A DNA stretch of 64,000 nucleotides from an uncultured bacterium (GCA_949291515.1 CASEVY010000007.1:1-64000); one strand, 5' to 3'. Counted from the stretch's first letter, positions 1-8,423 are shown. Numbers and translations are program-made. Notes: generated from the letters alone by a model not told the origin.

Positions 1-132
1 CTCCTTAGATTTGCCTTCGCTCGCCAATACCTTCGTCAACGCAGCCGTCAACGTCGTCTTGCCGTGGTCTACGTGTCCTATAGTTCCCACGTTTACGTGC
101 GGCTTGCTCCTTGAAAACTTCTCCTTTGCCAT
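1..132 (-). CDS. tuf: Elongation factor Tu, N-terminal fragment (cut by window edge)
   Basis: The 44 visible codons on the minus strand begin [20 protein letters not shown] and run into [12 protein letters not shown], which is the EF-Tu amino terminus including the G1 P-loop (GHVDHGKT). The protein delivers aminoacyl-tRNA to the ribosome as a GTPase. The start is the ATG at 130-132, preceded by a purine-rich stretch. The rest of the gene lies outside the window. It sits directly downstream of tRNA-Cys, tRNA-Gly and tRNA-Thr on the same strand, an arrangement comparable to the tRNA-tufB clusters known in other bacteria, so co-transcription is likely. Confidence 0.97.
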   Translation of the reverse strand, partial: MAKEKFSRSKPHVNVGTIGHVDHGKTTLTAALTKVLASEGKSKE

Positions 133-166
133 ATTTGTCTCCTATATGTTTTTAATTAAATCCAAA

Positions 167-239
167 AGCTGGGAATGGGAATCGAACCCACGACCTTCTC
201 CTTACCATGGAGATGCTCTACCAGCTGAGCTATCCCAGC
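167..239 (-). tRNA. tRNA-Thr (anticodon GGT)
   Basis: The minus strand folds into a full cloverleaf: acceptor GCTGGGA pairs with TCCCAGC, the D arm is GCTCAGCTGGTAGAGC, the anticodon stem is TCTCC/GGAGA around loop ATGGTAA, and the T arm contains GGTTCGATTCC. The anticodon GGT reads ACC. The discriminator base is T and no CCA is encoded. It is the third tRNA of the cluster and lies about 35 nt upstream of tuf. Confidence 0.97.
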
Positions 240-259
240 AAAAATCCGTAAATATTTCC

Positions 260-330
260 AGCGGGCGAAGGGAATCGAACCCTCGTCATCAGTTTGGAAA
301 ACTGAGGTTCTACCATTGAACTACGCCCGC
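260..330 (-). tRNA. tRNA-Gly (anticodon TCC)
   Basis: The minus strand has acceptor GCGGGCG/CGCCCGC, anticodon stem TCAGT/ACTGA with loop TTTCCAA (anticodon TCC), and a T arm with GGTTCGATTCC. The discriminator is T and CCA is not encoded. It lies between tRNA-Cys and tRNA-Thr in the tuf-leading cluster. Confidence 0.97.
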
Positions 331-401
331 AATGGTTATTCCTATTATATCAAATTAAAGCGCAAAAGACACTTGCCACTATTTACCTGGCATTAAAATG
401 C

Positions 402-473
402 AGGCGCGAGGGAGAATCGAACTCCCGAATAGCAGTTTTGCAGACTGCCGCCTTACCACTTGGCCATCGCGCC
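402..473 (-). tRNA. tRNA-Cys (anticodon GCA)
   Basis: The minus strand has acceptor GGCGCGA/TCGCGCC, anticodon stem GCAGT/ACTGC with loop CTGCAAA (anticodon GCA), and a T arm with AGTTCGATTCT. The discriminator is T and CCA is not encoded. It is the first gene after a sigma70-like promoter at 499-528 and so probably opens the tRNA-tuf transcript. Confidence 0.97.
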
Positions 474-498
474 GTGCATATTTATCTTTTCTTCAATT

Positions 499-528
499 AT
501 TATATTATAATTTGCGCGTCCTTGTAAA
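499..528 (-). promoter_or_regulatory. Promoter of the tRNA-Cys/Gly/Thr-tuf transcript
   Basis: On the minus strand TTTACA (528 to 523) and TATAAT (504 to 499) are separated by 18 nt, placing transcription start near 492, about 18 nt before the tRNA-Cys 5' end. The spacing and the perfect -10 box are seen directly. Use by sigma70 is inferred. Confidence 0.6.
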
Positions 529-534
529 CCGTTT

Positions 535-1596
535 TTACAACAGACTAACTTTATATACGCTTAATGAGCAGTACTCCCCGCCCGCTTTGATAACGGTTGA
601 GGGGAACTCCTTATGGTTGGGGCTGTCGGGAAAATGCTGCGTTTCCAAACAAAACGCCCCGTGCTCTTTATATACCACTCCGCCTTTGCCCCTGTCTTTT
701 CCGTTTAAAAAATTGCAGCTGTAAAAATGAACCGAAGGCTGATTGGTATAAATTTCCAGCTTAAGACCGCTTTCCTCATTCTCGGCTATCGCGCCCAAAA
801 ATAAATTGCGCCCTTTATATTCGTCGCAGACATAACTGTGGTCGTATCCGCCACCAATGCGAAGCTGCTCGGCCTCCGCGTTTATATCCGCGCCAATTTT
901 CTTTAAAACCCGAAAGTCAAAAGGGGTTCCTTCCACCTTATCCATTGCCCCCTGCGGTATCAGATTGCCGTTCAGAGGGAGATACCGCTGTGCGTTTATT
1001 TGCAGCCTATGTGTCAATACGTTTTTTTCGTGGCTGCCCAAATTGAAAAACGCGTGATTGGTTATATTTATAATACTGTCTTTGGAGCATTGGGCGTGCG
1101 TTTCAAACATTAGGGCGTTTTCCTCGGTGAGAGTATAAATCACATTTATTCTAAAATCGCCGGGATATCCGTCCAAACCGTCTGGCAAGACGCATTCCAA
1201 AGCGGCGAAATTATCGCCGACTTCGGTAAAAGTCCAAACTTGTTCGTTAAGGCCCTTAAAGCCGCCGTGCAGATGATTCGCCCCGTTGTTTACGCTTAAA
1301 TTATATTTTTTGCCGCCAAGTTCAAATCTGCCGCCCGCGATACGCCCGGCATAGCGGCCTACCACCGCGTTAAAATAGCGTTCGTTTGACTTTCTATAAT
1401 TTTCCAAACTGTCGTGGCCTATAACTATATCGTAAAACTTACCTTCTTTATTGGGAACCGAAAAAGATACTATCCTGGCGCCGTAATTGCTTATTTGCAC
1501 CGTAACGCCTTTGGAATTTTTTAAAGTCGCCAATTTACACTCGGCGCCGTCTATATAACCTCTAAAATTTTCGTCCTTCAAAAGATAATCCGCCAT
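535..1596 (-). CDS. galM: Aldose 1-epimerase (mutarotase)
   Basis: This is a 353-residue galactose-mutarotase-fold protein that interconverts alpha and beta anomers of hexoses in the cytoplasm. The family signature is visible as NHAFFNLGSH in the middle (catalytic His region), NGANHLHGGFKG earlier, and GGGYDHSYV and ETQHFPDSPNH towards the C-terminus. The reading frame is open further upstream, but the start is taken as the ATG at 1596 because it follows a good GGAGG site and gives the usual family length with MADYLL as the first residues. The extra upstream stretch has no family match and overlaps the promoter of the opposite-strand RNA. The gene stands alone, downstream of no obvious sugar operon. 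Confidence 0.93.
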   Translation of the reverse strand: MADYLLKDENFRGYIDGAECKLATLKNSKGVTVQISNYGARIVSFSVPNKEGKFYDIVIGHDSLENYRKSNERYFNAVVGRYAGRIAGGRFELGGKKYNLSVNNGANHLHGGFKGLNEQVWTFTEVGDNFAALECVLPDGLDGYPGDFRINVIYTLTEENALMFETHAQCSKDSIINITNHAFFNLGSHEKNVLTHRLQINAQRYLPLNGNLIPQGAMDKVEGTPFDFRVLKKIGADINAEAEQLRIGGGYDHSYVCDEYKGRNLFLGAIAENEESGLKLEIYTNQPSVHFYSCNFLNGKDRGKGGVVYKEHGAFCLETQHFPDSPNHKEFPSTVIKAGGEYCSLSVYKVSLL

Positions 1597-1706
1597 AGAA
1601 CCCTCCGCATATCGGCATTGTAGCATAAAACAAAAAGCCTTAAAACAGAATATACTCAATTTATCGGGCAGCTTTTTAACAATCTTTAAAAAACTTCTTT
1701 TGGGCC

Positions 1707-1734
1707 TTGACATTTCTTTTTTTGAGCGTATTAT
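1707..1734 (+). promoter_or_regulatory. Promoter of the structured RNA at 1741
   Basis: A perfect TTGACA at 1707-1712 is followed after 16 nt by TATTAT at 1729-1734. Transcription would start near 1741, exactly where the first base-paired helix of the RNA begins. The region is divergent from galM, so the two genes are back to back. Confidence 0.65.
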
Positions 1735-1740
1735 ATCCTT

Positions 1741-2124
1741 ACGGGCAGTGATAACAAGAGGGTTCTGAAGGAACGGAACCAGTTCTCACTCCTACATAAG
1801 GAGACTGCCCGTTTTGAAAATTTACTGTTGTTTGACCGGGTGGTGTTTTCCGGCGGGGCGGTGTTATGAGTGTAGACGCTGCCGGACGTGAGGACGCCGG
1901 ATGCGGACATAAAATCCCCTGAGCGGGTGTGCGCATGAGACGGTCGGACAGTAGGGCCGGGTGCCAAAGAAGGTGTGGTCCGTCGTTATGGGCGGCGAAC
2001 GCGAAGGTAAAGGCATCTGCGCCGAGGAGAAGGTATGGAGGATAGCTCCAGTTGTAGAAGCGGGCGTTAATCGTTTTAAAGGTAATGGATAATTACAAAG
2101 TAACGGTTAAGGCCCGCTTTTTTT
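1741..2124 (+). ncRNA. Structured non-coding RNA of unrecognised family (about 384 nt)
   Basis: No plausible protein is encoded here, but the strand has a promoter at 1707-1734 and ends in an intrinsic terminator at 2060-2124. A perfect 9-bp helix joins 1741-1749 with 1804-1812 and encloses smaller hairpins (CTCCT/AGGAG at 1790-1804 among them). Further local helices include CCGG-CGT/ACG-CCGG near 1882-1900, GACGG/CCGTC at 1939-1943 with 1980-1984, and TGGAG/CTCCA at 2036-2050. It is much richer in G and C than other intergenic DNA here. I looked for the signatures of RNase P RNA, tmRNA, SRP RNA, group I and II introns, T-boxes and common riboswitches and found none. The function is unknown. 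It is not a leader, because the next real plus-strand gene starts at 10697. Confidence 0.7.
2060..2124 (+). terminator. Long intrinsic terminator of the structured RNA
   Basis: Arms 2060-2075 and 2102-2117 pair over 16 positions with one mismatch and one G-T pair. They enclose a second small hairpin (GTAAT 82-86 with ATTAC 92-96 of the 2000s) and are followed by seven T residues. This is an unusually long, two-tier terminator. Confidence 0.85.
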
Positions 2125-2224
2125 GCGCCGTTTTTTAAAATAGCGGCCGACTCTTTTAGTGGCGCAAATCTAGCCACAATATCGCCTGCCATCAAACGAG
2201 ATTTTTAAGCACAAAGACAAGAAT

Positions 2225-2254
2225 AAAAAAGCCCCGCCGAAAAGCGGGGCTTTT
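2225..2254 (-). terminator. Terminator of the efflux operon
   Basis: GCCCCGC (2231-2237) and GCGGGGC (2244-2250) form a 7-bp stem with a 6-nt loop and A/T tracts on both sides, so it can act in either direction. It lies 24 nt past the stop of the RND pump gene. Confidence 0.85.
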
Positions 2255-2277
2255 GTTGGCTTTTTCTTTGAAGAATC

Positions 2278-5200
2278 CTAGGCGGAAGCTTCCTCTCCTG
2301 TATTCTTCTGGCGGAAAATCACTCTCTTTACCCAGCCGCCGAAGTCGTCGAACAATGAGTACGCCACCGGCGCCATCAGCAAAGTTATCAGCAAAGCCAA
2401 AGTCTGCCCGCCGATTATTACTATTGCCAAACTGCGTCTTAATCCCGAGCCAGCGCCAGTACCCAAAGCGGTAGGTATCATACCCGCTATAATAGTTACG
2501 GTTGTCATCAAAATAGGGCGCAGCCTTACTTTGTTGGCTTCCATTATGGCTTTATATTTGTCATAGCCCGCATGACGTAAAGTATTGGTATAGTCCACCT
2601 GCAATATAGCGTTCTTGCTTACTATACCCATCAACATAAACATTCCCAACAAACTGAAGATGTTTAAAGTCTCGCCCGTAAAAGCCAGCGTCAGCAGCGC
2701 AAACGGTATCGTAAGCGGTATTGCCGTCAACACTACGAACGGGTGTACATAGCTTTCAAACTGCGCGGCCAATATCATATAGATGAACAATATCGCCAAG
2801 GCGAAAGCCATTATAAAGCTCGACAACATCTTGCCCATTTCGCTCGACTGGCCTTCCAAGCCCGAAGTATAGTTCGCAGGCGCTTTTAACTCCTTAAATG
2901 CCGCGTCTATTATGCTTATGGCCTTGTTCATATCCATATTGCCGGACGTATTGGCCTCTATCGTAATTTGTCTTTGCCTGTTCATACGATTTATCTGAGA
3001 AGGCCCAAAACCCTGTTCTATCGTGGCTACGCTGTCAAGACGGACAAGGACGTCTTCCCCGTTTTGCTTGGCGGGTATCATCATAGAAGCGATTACGTCT
3101 TTATTGTTTCTATAATCTTCGTCGGCGCGGACTCTTATTTCATAAAGTTCGTTGCCTTCCTTATACTTGGAAATATCTTCCTCGCCGCCTACCAAGGTGC
3201 GCAAGGTCGAGGCGATATCGCTTACTTTTACGCCCAAGTCGTGCGCTTTGTCGCGGTCGATGGATACCCTGTATTCGGGTTTGGCGAAATCGAAGTCCAA
3301 ATCCAAGTCTATAATGCCGGGAGTATCCTTAACTTTGTCGTATACGGCATTGGCGTAAGACAAAAGCTCGTTCATATCGGGACCGGAAATTACATACTGT
3401 ATTTTTGCCATTCCGCCGCCCGGCGATCCGCTGATGATAAAGGCTTGGCTCTTAACATCGTCATATTTGGCTAAGATGCTTCTGGTGGCGTCGATATACT
3501 CAAATATCGAATAGCCTTTGCCCCTTTTCTTAAGGTCTTCAAGTTCCAGGATAAAGTATCCCCTGTTCGTGGAAGAACCGGTATTGACGATACTGTCCGC
3601 CGATACGCCTACCCCCATAAACAGCTTGTCTATATATGGCATACGCTTAAGTTCGCCTTCGACCTGTTTCATAAAAGCGTCCATCTGAGGATAACTCGTA
3701 CCGTCCGGGGCCTTTAGGTTTATCTGATATTGCCCCGAATCGTCTTCCGGCATAAAGTCTACGCCCACCATTCCGCCCGCCAAAATAAATATCGGCGAAA
3801 TCGCAAGCAATATAGACAAAACCACCATCAGCAATTTATGGCCCATCGCGAACTTAAGACATACCATATATACCTTGTTGATGGCATTGTTTACGCCGTC
3901 CACCATTTTGTCGGCGCGCGATTTTACGCGCTCCGCTTTCAAAAACTTGCTGCACAGCATAGGCGTAAGAGTCAGCGCTATTATACCGCTGATCGTAATG
4001 GCGTAGGCGACCGTCAAGCCGTAACTTCTTACGAAACGCCCCACAATACCGGTCATAAACGCCAAAGGCACGAAAATTACCACCAAAGAAGCCGTCGTCG
4101 CTATTACCGCAAACGATATCTCCCTGGATCCGTCGACAGCGGCCTGCAGCGCGCTCTTGCCGTATTCCTGCATATGGCGGTGTATGTTTTCAAGCATAAT
4201 AATGGCGTCGTCGATAACTATACCCACCGCCACCGTCAAGCCCAGCAGCGTCATATTGTTCAAAGTAAAATCGCTTAGGTACATTAAAAAGAAAGTACCT
4301 ATAATGGACGTCGGTATAGCCATAGCCGATATTACCGTAGAACGTAAATCGCCCATGAACATAAACACCACTATAGCGGCCAAAAATGCGCCGACTACCA
4401 AGTGCTCCATTACCGCAAAGAAAGACTCTTCTATATAGCTTGACGTATCGGAAATGGTATAAATCTCCACGCCTTGCGGCAATAAGGGCTTTATCCTTTC
4501 CAGCCTTTCCTTTATAGAACTGATTACCGCCAAAGTGTTGGTGCCAGATTGCTTCTTGATGTTTAACGAGACGCTCCTCTTCCCGTTTATGTAAGTGGCG
4601 CTCCTTTCGTATTCGCCGGAGTCTTCCACGCGCCCGATATCCGATATTTTTATCGGCACGCCGTTTACCGTGGCCACTACAATATCGTCAAAACTTTTAA
4701 CGCTGTCTATACGGCCAAGCACTCTCAGGTTAAAATCGTTGGCGACGTTTTCCACGCGTCCGCCCGGTATCTCTATATTCTGCTCCACTATCGCCGATTT
4801 TACCGCGCCGACCGAAACCCCCAAAGACGCCAACTTCAAAGGATTGATTATCACGTGTATCTCGCGCTCGCGTCCGCCGACTATATCCACAGACCCTATA
4901 CCGCTTACGTTTTCGATGTTTTCCTTAACCTGCTTTTTTGCAAGCTCGGTCAAACTTATAATATCCATATCGCCCGTAACCACCACGTTCAAAATGGCAG
5001 CCGCGCCTACGTCCAATTTGGATATTACAGGCGAATCGATGCCGTCGGGCAATTCCTTTTCTATCTTGTTTACGTTATCGCGAACTTCCTGCGCGGCGAC
5101 GTCCGGATCCTTTTCCAAATCGAACTTGATTATGATAAAAGACGCGCCTTCCATCGTCTGCGAAGTTATGGTATCTATACCCGATATTACGTTTACCGCC

Positions 5201-5466
5201 TCTTCCACTTCTTTGGTAATGGAAGTCTCTATTTCCTCGGGGCTTGAGCCTTGCAAAGTAGTCTGCACGGTAACGTAAGGGAAGTCCACGTCCGGATACA
5301 TATCAACGCCCATGCGGCTGTATCCTATAAGACCAAGTACTATCAGCACCAAAGAGAACATAACGGTGGTTACCGGCCTTCTTATAAATAAGGCCGATAT
5401 GCCGCCGCCGATATTGCTTTGGCCGCTTTGCTCTGCGTGTTTAATTGTTTCTTTGTTTTCTTCCAT
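2278..5466 (-). CDS. RND (HAE1/AcrB-type) multidrug efflux transporter
   Basis: This 1062-residue inner-membrane pump is the length expected for an AcrB-like RND protein. It would use proton influx to export hydrophobic compounds through a trimeric complex with the adaptor and channel encoded just upstream. Visible features are TM1 after RRPVTTVMFS (about residues 29-50), a large periplasmic loop, the TM4 motif AVGIVIDDAI with the two proton-relay aspartates at D419 and D420, a second six-TM half, and a cytoplasmic tail. The gene is last in a four-gene operon (tetR, outer-membrane factor, adaptor, pump) with an 11-nt gap to the adaptor gene. Substrates cannot be read from the sequence. Confidence 0.95.
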   Translation of the reverse strand: MEENKETIKHAEQSGQSNIGGGISALFIRRPVTTVMFSLVLIVLGLIGYSRMGVDMYPDVDFPYVTVQTTLQGSSPEEIETSITKEVEEAVNVISGIDTITSQTMEGASFIIIKFDLEKDPDVAAQEVRDNVNKIEKELPDGIDSPVISKLDVGAAAILNVVVTGDMDIISLTELAKKQVKENIENVSGIGSVDIVGGREREIHVIINPLKLASLGVSVGAVKSAIVEQNIEIPGGRVENVANDFNLRVLGRIDSVKSFDDIVVATVNGVPIKISDIGRVEDSGEYERSATYINGKRSVSLNIKKQSGTNTLAVISSIKERLERIKPLLPQGVEIYTISDTSSYIEESFFAVMEHLVVGAFLAAIVVFMFMGDLRSTVISAMAIPTSIIGTFFLMYLSDFTLNNMTLLGLTVAVGIVIDDAIIMLENIHRHMQEYGKSALQAAVDGSREISFAVIATTASLVVIFVPLAFMTGIVGRFVRSYGLTVAYAITISGIIALTLTPMLCSKFLKAERVKSRADKMVDGVNNAINKVYMVCLKFAMGHKLLMVVLSILLAISPIFILAGGMVGVDFMPEDDSGQYQINLKAPDGTSYPQMDAFMKQVEGELKRMPYIDKLFMGVGVSADSIVNTGSSTNRGYFILELEDLKKRGKGYSIFEYIDATRSILAKYDDVKSQAFIISGSPGGGMAKIQYVISGPDMNELLSYANAVYDKVKDTPGIIDLDLDFDFAKPEYRVSIDRDKAHDLGVKVSDIASTLRTLVGGEEDISKYKEGNELYEIRVRADEDYRNNKDVIASMMIPAKQNGEDVLVRLDSVATIEQGFGPSQINRMNRQRQITIEANTSGNMDMNKAISIIDAAFKELKAPANYTSGLEGQSSEMGKMLSSFIMAFALAILFIYMILAAQFESYVHPFVVLTAIPLTIPFALLTLAFTGETLNIFSLLGMFMLMGIVSKNAILQVDYTNTLRHAGYDKYKAIMEANKVRLRPILMTTVTIIAGMIPTALGTGAGSGLRRSLAIVIIGGQTLALLITLLMAPVAYSLFDDFGGWVKRVIFRQKNTGEEASA

Positions 5467-5477
5467 AATTATAAGCC

Positions 5478-6374
5478 TTATTTGTTTTCTATCTTGATTT
5501 TACTGCCGTCTTTAATGCCGAAAACTATTTTAATTACTTCCTCGCCTTCTTGCACGCCGGAAGAAATTTCATAAACGTCGGAAGATTTTAAACCGACCTT
5601 TACTTCCCTCTTGGACACCGTATCCCCGCCTTCGTTTACCACATAGACGTAATCGGCCGTTGTGCCGTCGTCTAAAGTTTCGCTCTGCACGCTGGTAATT
5701 TTAAGAGCGGGCACATTTTTCTTTTCCTCAAGCACCAGCTTGACTTTGGCAAACATACCGGATTTTAAAGAACCGTCGGCATTTTCAGCCCTAAGTTCAA
5801 CCGTTACCACCCTGCTTTGCGAATCGACTACCGGGCTTATCTTATATACCTTCGCGGGGAATTGCCTCTCCCCAAACGCTTCGACCGTAAAAGAAGCGCT
5901 TTGCCCCAAATGTATCTTGCCGATATAGCGCTCAGGTATGTCAACCACAACACGCACTTCCTCTTGGTTCACCACCAAAGCTACCGGGGTGGTCTTTGTT
6001 ACGTTCGCGCCGGGATCCAAATATGTTCTGCCGATAACGCCGTTAATCGTGGACGGGACCAATACCGGTTCGTATACCGCGCCGACTTCGTCGCGTTCTA
6101 TCAAAGCCAAACTTTGGTTGCGTTTTACCTTATCGCCCTCTTTTAACACATTCTCCAGCAGTTTGCCGTCGACGCGCGGGAATATTACCGCTTCTTCCCA
6201 AGCCTTGACGCTGCCGTTTAACAACAAATCGGATTTGACGTCTTTTAAAGTTACCGTTTCCGTTTCCACCGTAAAACGGTCCGTCTCCAACTGTTCCAAA
6301 GCGCTCTTTTCGCTCTTCCCCGAGCACGCGCCCAAAATCACAGCCGACATTATTATAGCCGTTATTTTTTTCAT
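5478..6374 (-). CDS. RND periplasmic adaptor (membrane fusion lipoprotein)
   Basis: The 298-residue protein starts with a lipoprotein signal peptide ending LGAC (Cys17), so it should be anchored in the inner-membrane outer leaflet. The body matches HlyD/AcrA-type adaptors: a barrel-sandwich segment around VFPRVDGKLLENVLKEGDKVKRNQSLALIE, a beta-barrel segment with PVVDSQSRVVTVELRAENADGSLKSGMFA, and a membrane-proximal C-terminus. It is short, and the alpha-hairpin between the lipoyl halves appears minimal or absent. It overlaps the channel gene by 4 nt (ATGA), supporting translational coupling. It bridges the RND pump and the TolC-like channel. Confidence 0.92.
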   Translation of the reverse strand: MKKITAIIMSAVILGACSGKSEKSALEQLETDRFTVETETVTLKDVKSDLLLNGSVKAWEEAVIFPRVDGKLLENVLKEGDKVKRNQSLALIERDEVGAVYEPVLVPSTINGVIGRTYLDPGANVTKTTPVALVVNQEEVRVVVDIPERYIGKIHLGQSASFTVEAFGERQFPAKVYKISPVVDSQSRVVTVELRAENADGSLKSGMFAKVKLVLEEKKNVPALKITSVQSETLDDGTTADYVYVVNEGGDTVSKREVKVGLKSSDVYEISSGVQEGEEVIKIVFGIKDGSKIKIENK

Positions 6375-7768
6375 ATTTTCGCTACCTCTTTTCCTACTGC
6401 ATAATTCAAATTAGACAATGCCGTAAAAGCGTCATGCACCGCTTGTACGTACTGCAATTCCGCGTCATGCAAAAGCAGGGCGGAATCGTCCAAATCCAAA
6501 CGGCTGGCAAGCCCGTTTCTGTATCTTATGTTGGTTCTCTCCAAGTTCTTGCGCGCTTCGGCTATCGTGCCTTTCGTCGCTTTTATCCTGTTTTTTGCCT
6601 CGTTCAAGTTAAGCCAACAGCGCTTGACTTCTATCCTGATATTGCGCTCCGTATCGCGCGCCTGCAAGACGGCTTGGTCATAGGCGAGTTCTCTCTGCTT
6701 CACTATCGAAGACACCCTAAAACCCTCAAACAACGGTATGCTTACCCTTAAGCCGACATTGCTGCCCCAAGAAGAATTGTCGTTCTCTACAGGTATCATT
6801 ATATGATCGGACGTGCCGGTATACGACACATTCGCGAAAGCCGCTATCGAACCGTAATGATCGGCCTTCGCGATTTTAATGTTTTCGTCCGCGATCTGCA
6901 CGCTCAAATCCGATATGACAAGCTCGGGGCGGTTTTCCTTCGCCATTTTGTAAAGCTCGTCCAAAGACGGTATTTCCACCTTTAAAATATCCTTAAGCTG
7001 CCAAGTAAGAGAAAGCGGATCCTGAGGGTCTTTGTTAAGTACGCGCCTTAAAGTCAGCAGGCCCAGTTCATAGCTGTTTTCCGCTTCTATTAAAGGCGGT
7101 TCGCTGTTGGACACTTTTACCTTTTGGTTTAATACGTCCAAATCGCTGGCCAAACCCTGTTTGTATTTTGAGGTTATCTCCTTAAGATGGTCTTTGGCAA
7201 TGTTTAAATTCTCCTGCTGAACCTGTATCAAAGCGTGAGAAAGAATTATCCCGAAACATAAAGTCGTTACCAAATCTTTGATATTGTTGCGCGTTTCCTC
7301 AAGTTCCAGATATCCGCTCTGAGATGCATACTGCGCCGCCTTTATCCCCGCTTTTACAGCACCGCCTTTCCATAATATAAGGCTGCCTTCAACACTCGCG
7401 CTGGCGGCATTATCAAGACTCATCTTAAAAGCGCCCATCGAAGTTATTATCTCCTGCGCCCTCAAAGCTCTGGTATAGCTGCCGCTTGCCGTTATCTGAG
7501 GATACACCGACGACCAATACTGCCTTACCTGCTGGGCGTAAATCTCCGCGTTTTTGGCCGCTATCTGTATGGTGGAATTATCCTTCATCGCGATTGCCAC
7601 CGCCTCCTCCATAGTAATAGCGCCCTCTTGGTCGGTATCCTTAAGAGCAAACAAGTCTACACCGCCGCTCTGCTTCTTTACCCCGTTTGACGCCGCGCTT
7701 AAAGGAAGCGGCGCAAAGATGTTTGCCGCCATGCTCAATATAAGAGCAAGGCTTATAGTCCTTTTCAT
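6371..7768 (-). CDS. TolC-family outer-membrane efflux channel
   Basis: The 465-residue protein has a signal peptide (MKRTISLALILSMAANIF, cleaved near LSAAS) followed by two OEP-type repeats rich in long amphipathic helices. Each repeat carries the family pattern of a helix, a short beta-barrel insert and a second helix, for example SGSYTRALR and NVSYTGTSD in the barrel strands. It would form the trimeric outer-membrane duct for the RND pump encoded downstream. The gene lies 4 nt after tetR and overlaps the adaptor gene by 4 nt. A short EF-hand-like stretch (DTDQEGAITMEEAVAIA) near residue 45 is typical of OEP amino-termini and is probably not a calcium site. Confidence 0.92.
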   Translation of the reverse strand: MKRTISLALILSMAANIFAPLPLSAASNGVKKQSGGVDLFALKDTDQEGAITMEEAVAIAMKDNSTIQIAAKNAEIYAQQVRQYWSSVYPQITASGSYTRALRAQEIITSMGAFKMSLDNAASASVEGSLILWKGGAVKAGIKAAQYASQSGYLELEETRNNIKDLVTTLCFGIILSHALIQVQQENLNIAKDHLKEITSKYKQGLASDLDVLNQKVKVSNSEPPLIEAENSYELGLLTLRRVLNKDPQDPLSLTWQLKDILKVEIPSLDELYKMAKENRPELVISDLSVQIADENIKIAKADHYGSIAAFANVSYTGTSDHIMIPVENDNSSWGSNVGLRVSIPLFEGFRVSSIVKQRELAYDQAVLQARDTERNIRIEVKRCWLNLNEAKNRIKATKGTIAEARKNLERTNIRYRNGLASRLDLDDSALLLHDAELQYVQAVHDAFTALSNLNYAVGKEVAKI

Positions 7769-7772
7769 TAAA

Positions 7773-8369
7773 TCACTTCTCCTTATAATCTATAGCCGCA
7801 AGTACGGCCTTCGCCATATCCTTGGGATATGACGGCCAAAATTTTAAATCGCCGCCGTGGCTGTGCAATACCAAATGCGCTATGTTGGCGAAAATCAAAT
7901 GCATCGCCATATCCTTGCCTTTCTTATTGATACGGCCCGCTTTGTATTCCCGCTCCAATATGTCCGATATTATCGCCATATTGGCTTTCCGCATGGAAAC
8001 AAACCGCTTCTCCAATTCCGGATTGGACAATAAATAACTGCTGACGTGAACCACAAAAGAAAGAACTTCCTTGCGTTTGACATCTATTATGTATTCCGAA
8101 AATATGAAAGCCAATATATCTTCCAAAACGGCGCCGGTCGAAACGAATTTCTTGAGTTTGTCGTTGTTGACTATCGAAGACTCCTCTATCAAATTGTAAC
8201 AAAGGTCTTCCTTATCCTTAAAATAATAATAAAGCACCGGTTTCGTAACGCCGCAGGCGTCGGCTATTTCCCGCATGGAAATATCCTTTAAACCCTTTTC
8301 CGCCATAAGCATAAAGGCCGCTTTCTTTATTTTTTCCTTCATATTCTCTTCGTGCTTTTTCTCTTTCAT
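7773..8369 (-). CDS. TetR-family transcriptional repressor of the efflux operon
   Basis: The 198-residue protein has a TetR helix-turn-helix at about residues 25-55 (GLKDISMREIADACGVTKPVLYYYFKDKEDL), followed by an all-helical ligand-binding domain. It is the first gene of the efflux operon, 4 nt before the channel gene. A quasi-palindrome overlaps its promoter start point (8375-8394), so autoregulation of the whole operon is the natural inference. The inducing ligand is unknown. The start at 8369 is the only ATG that gives a complete N-terminal arm before the HTH. Confidence 0.92.
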   Translation of the reverse strand: MKEKKHEENMKEKIKKAAFMLMAEKGLKDISMREIADACGVTKPVLYYYFKDKEDLCYNLIEESSIVNNDKLKKFVSTGAVLEDILAFIFSEYIIDVKRKEVLSFVVHVSSYLLSNPELEKRFVSMRKANMAIISDILEREYKAGRINKKGKDMAMHLIFANIAHLVLHSHGGDLKFWPSYPKDMAKAVLAAIDYKEK

Positions 8370-8374
8370 TTTTA

Positions 8375-8423
8375 TTTACCTACCGGTAAGTATATTTTAC
8401 AACAATATCGTTTTCTATGTCAA
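8375..8423 (-). promoter_or_regulatory. Efflux operon promoter and TetR-type operator
   Basis: On the minus strand TTGACA (8423 to 8418) and TAAAAT (8399 to 8394) are 18 nt apart, placing the start near 8387. A 20-bp inverted repeat centred between 8384 and 8385 (core TACCGGTA, 8 of 10 positions symmetric) covers the start point and ends 5 nt before the tetR ATG. A bound repressor would block open-complex formation. The ribosome binding site of tetR is weak and lies inside the operator. Confidence 0.7.

Noticed and set aside
535-1713. Longer galM start at 1713
   Set aside because: The extra 39 residues match nothing in the family and cross the opposite-strand promoter, while the ATG at 1596 has GGAGG.
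1731-1967. Overlapping minus-strand ORFs of 65-78 codons
   Set aside because: They have no family features, run opposite to the promoter and terminator, and their codons follow the RNA helices.
1741-2124. CsrB-like RNA that titrates CsrA through repeated GGA motifs
   Set aside because: About a dozen GGA trinucleotides are present, but that is near what its G-rich composition would give by chance, few sit in clear hairpin loops, and no csrA gene is visible.
1741-2124. RNase P RNA, tmRNA or SRP RNA
   Set aside because: The universal motifs (GAAAGTCC of RNase P, the tRNA-like ends of tmRNA, the GTCAGGTCCGGAAGGAAGC-type SRP core) are not present on either strand.
3730-4278. Long antisense ORFs (100-180 codons) inside the RND pump gene
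   Set aside because: They lie wholly within a well-supported gene, have no ribosome sites or recognised motifs, and reflect GC-biased antisense frames.
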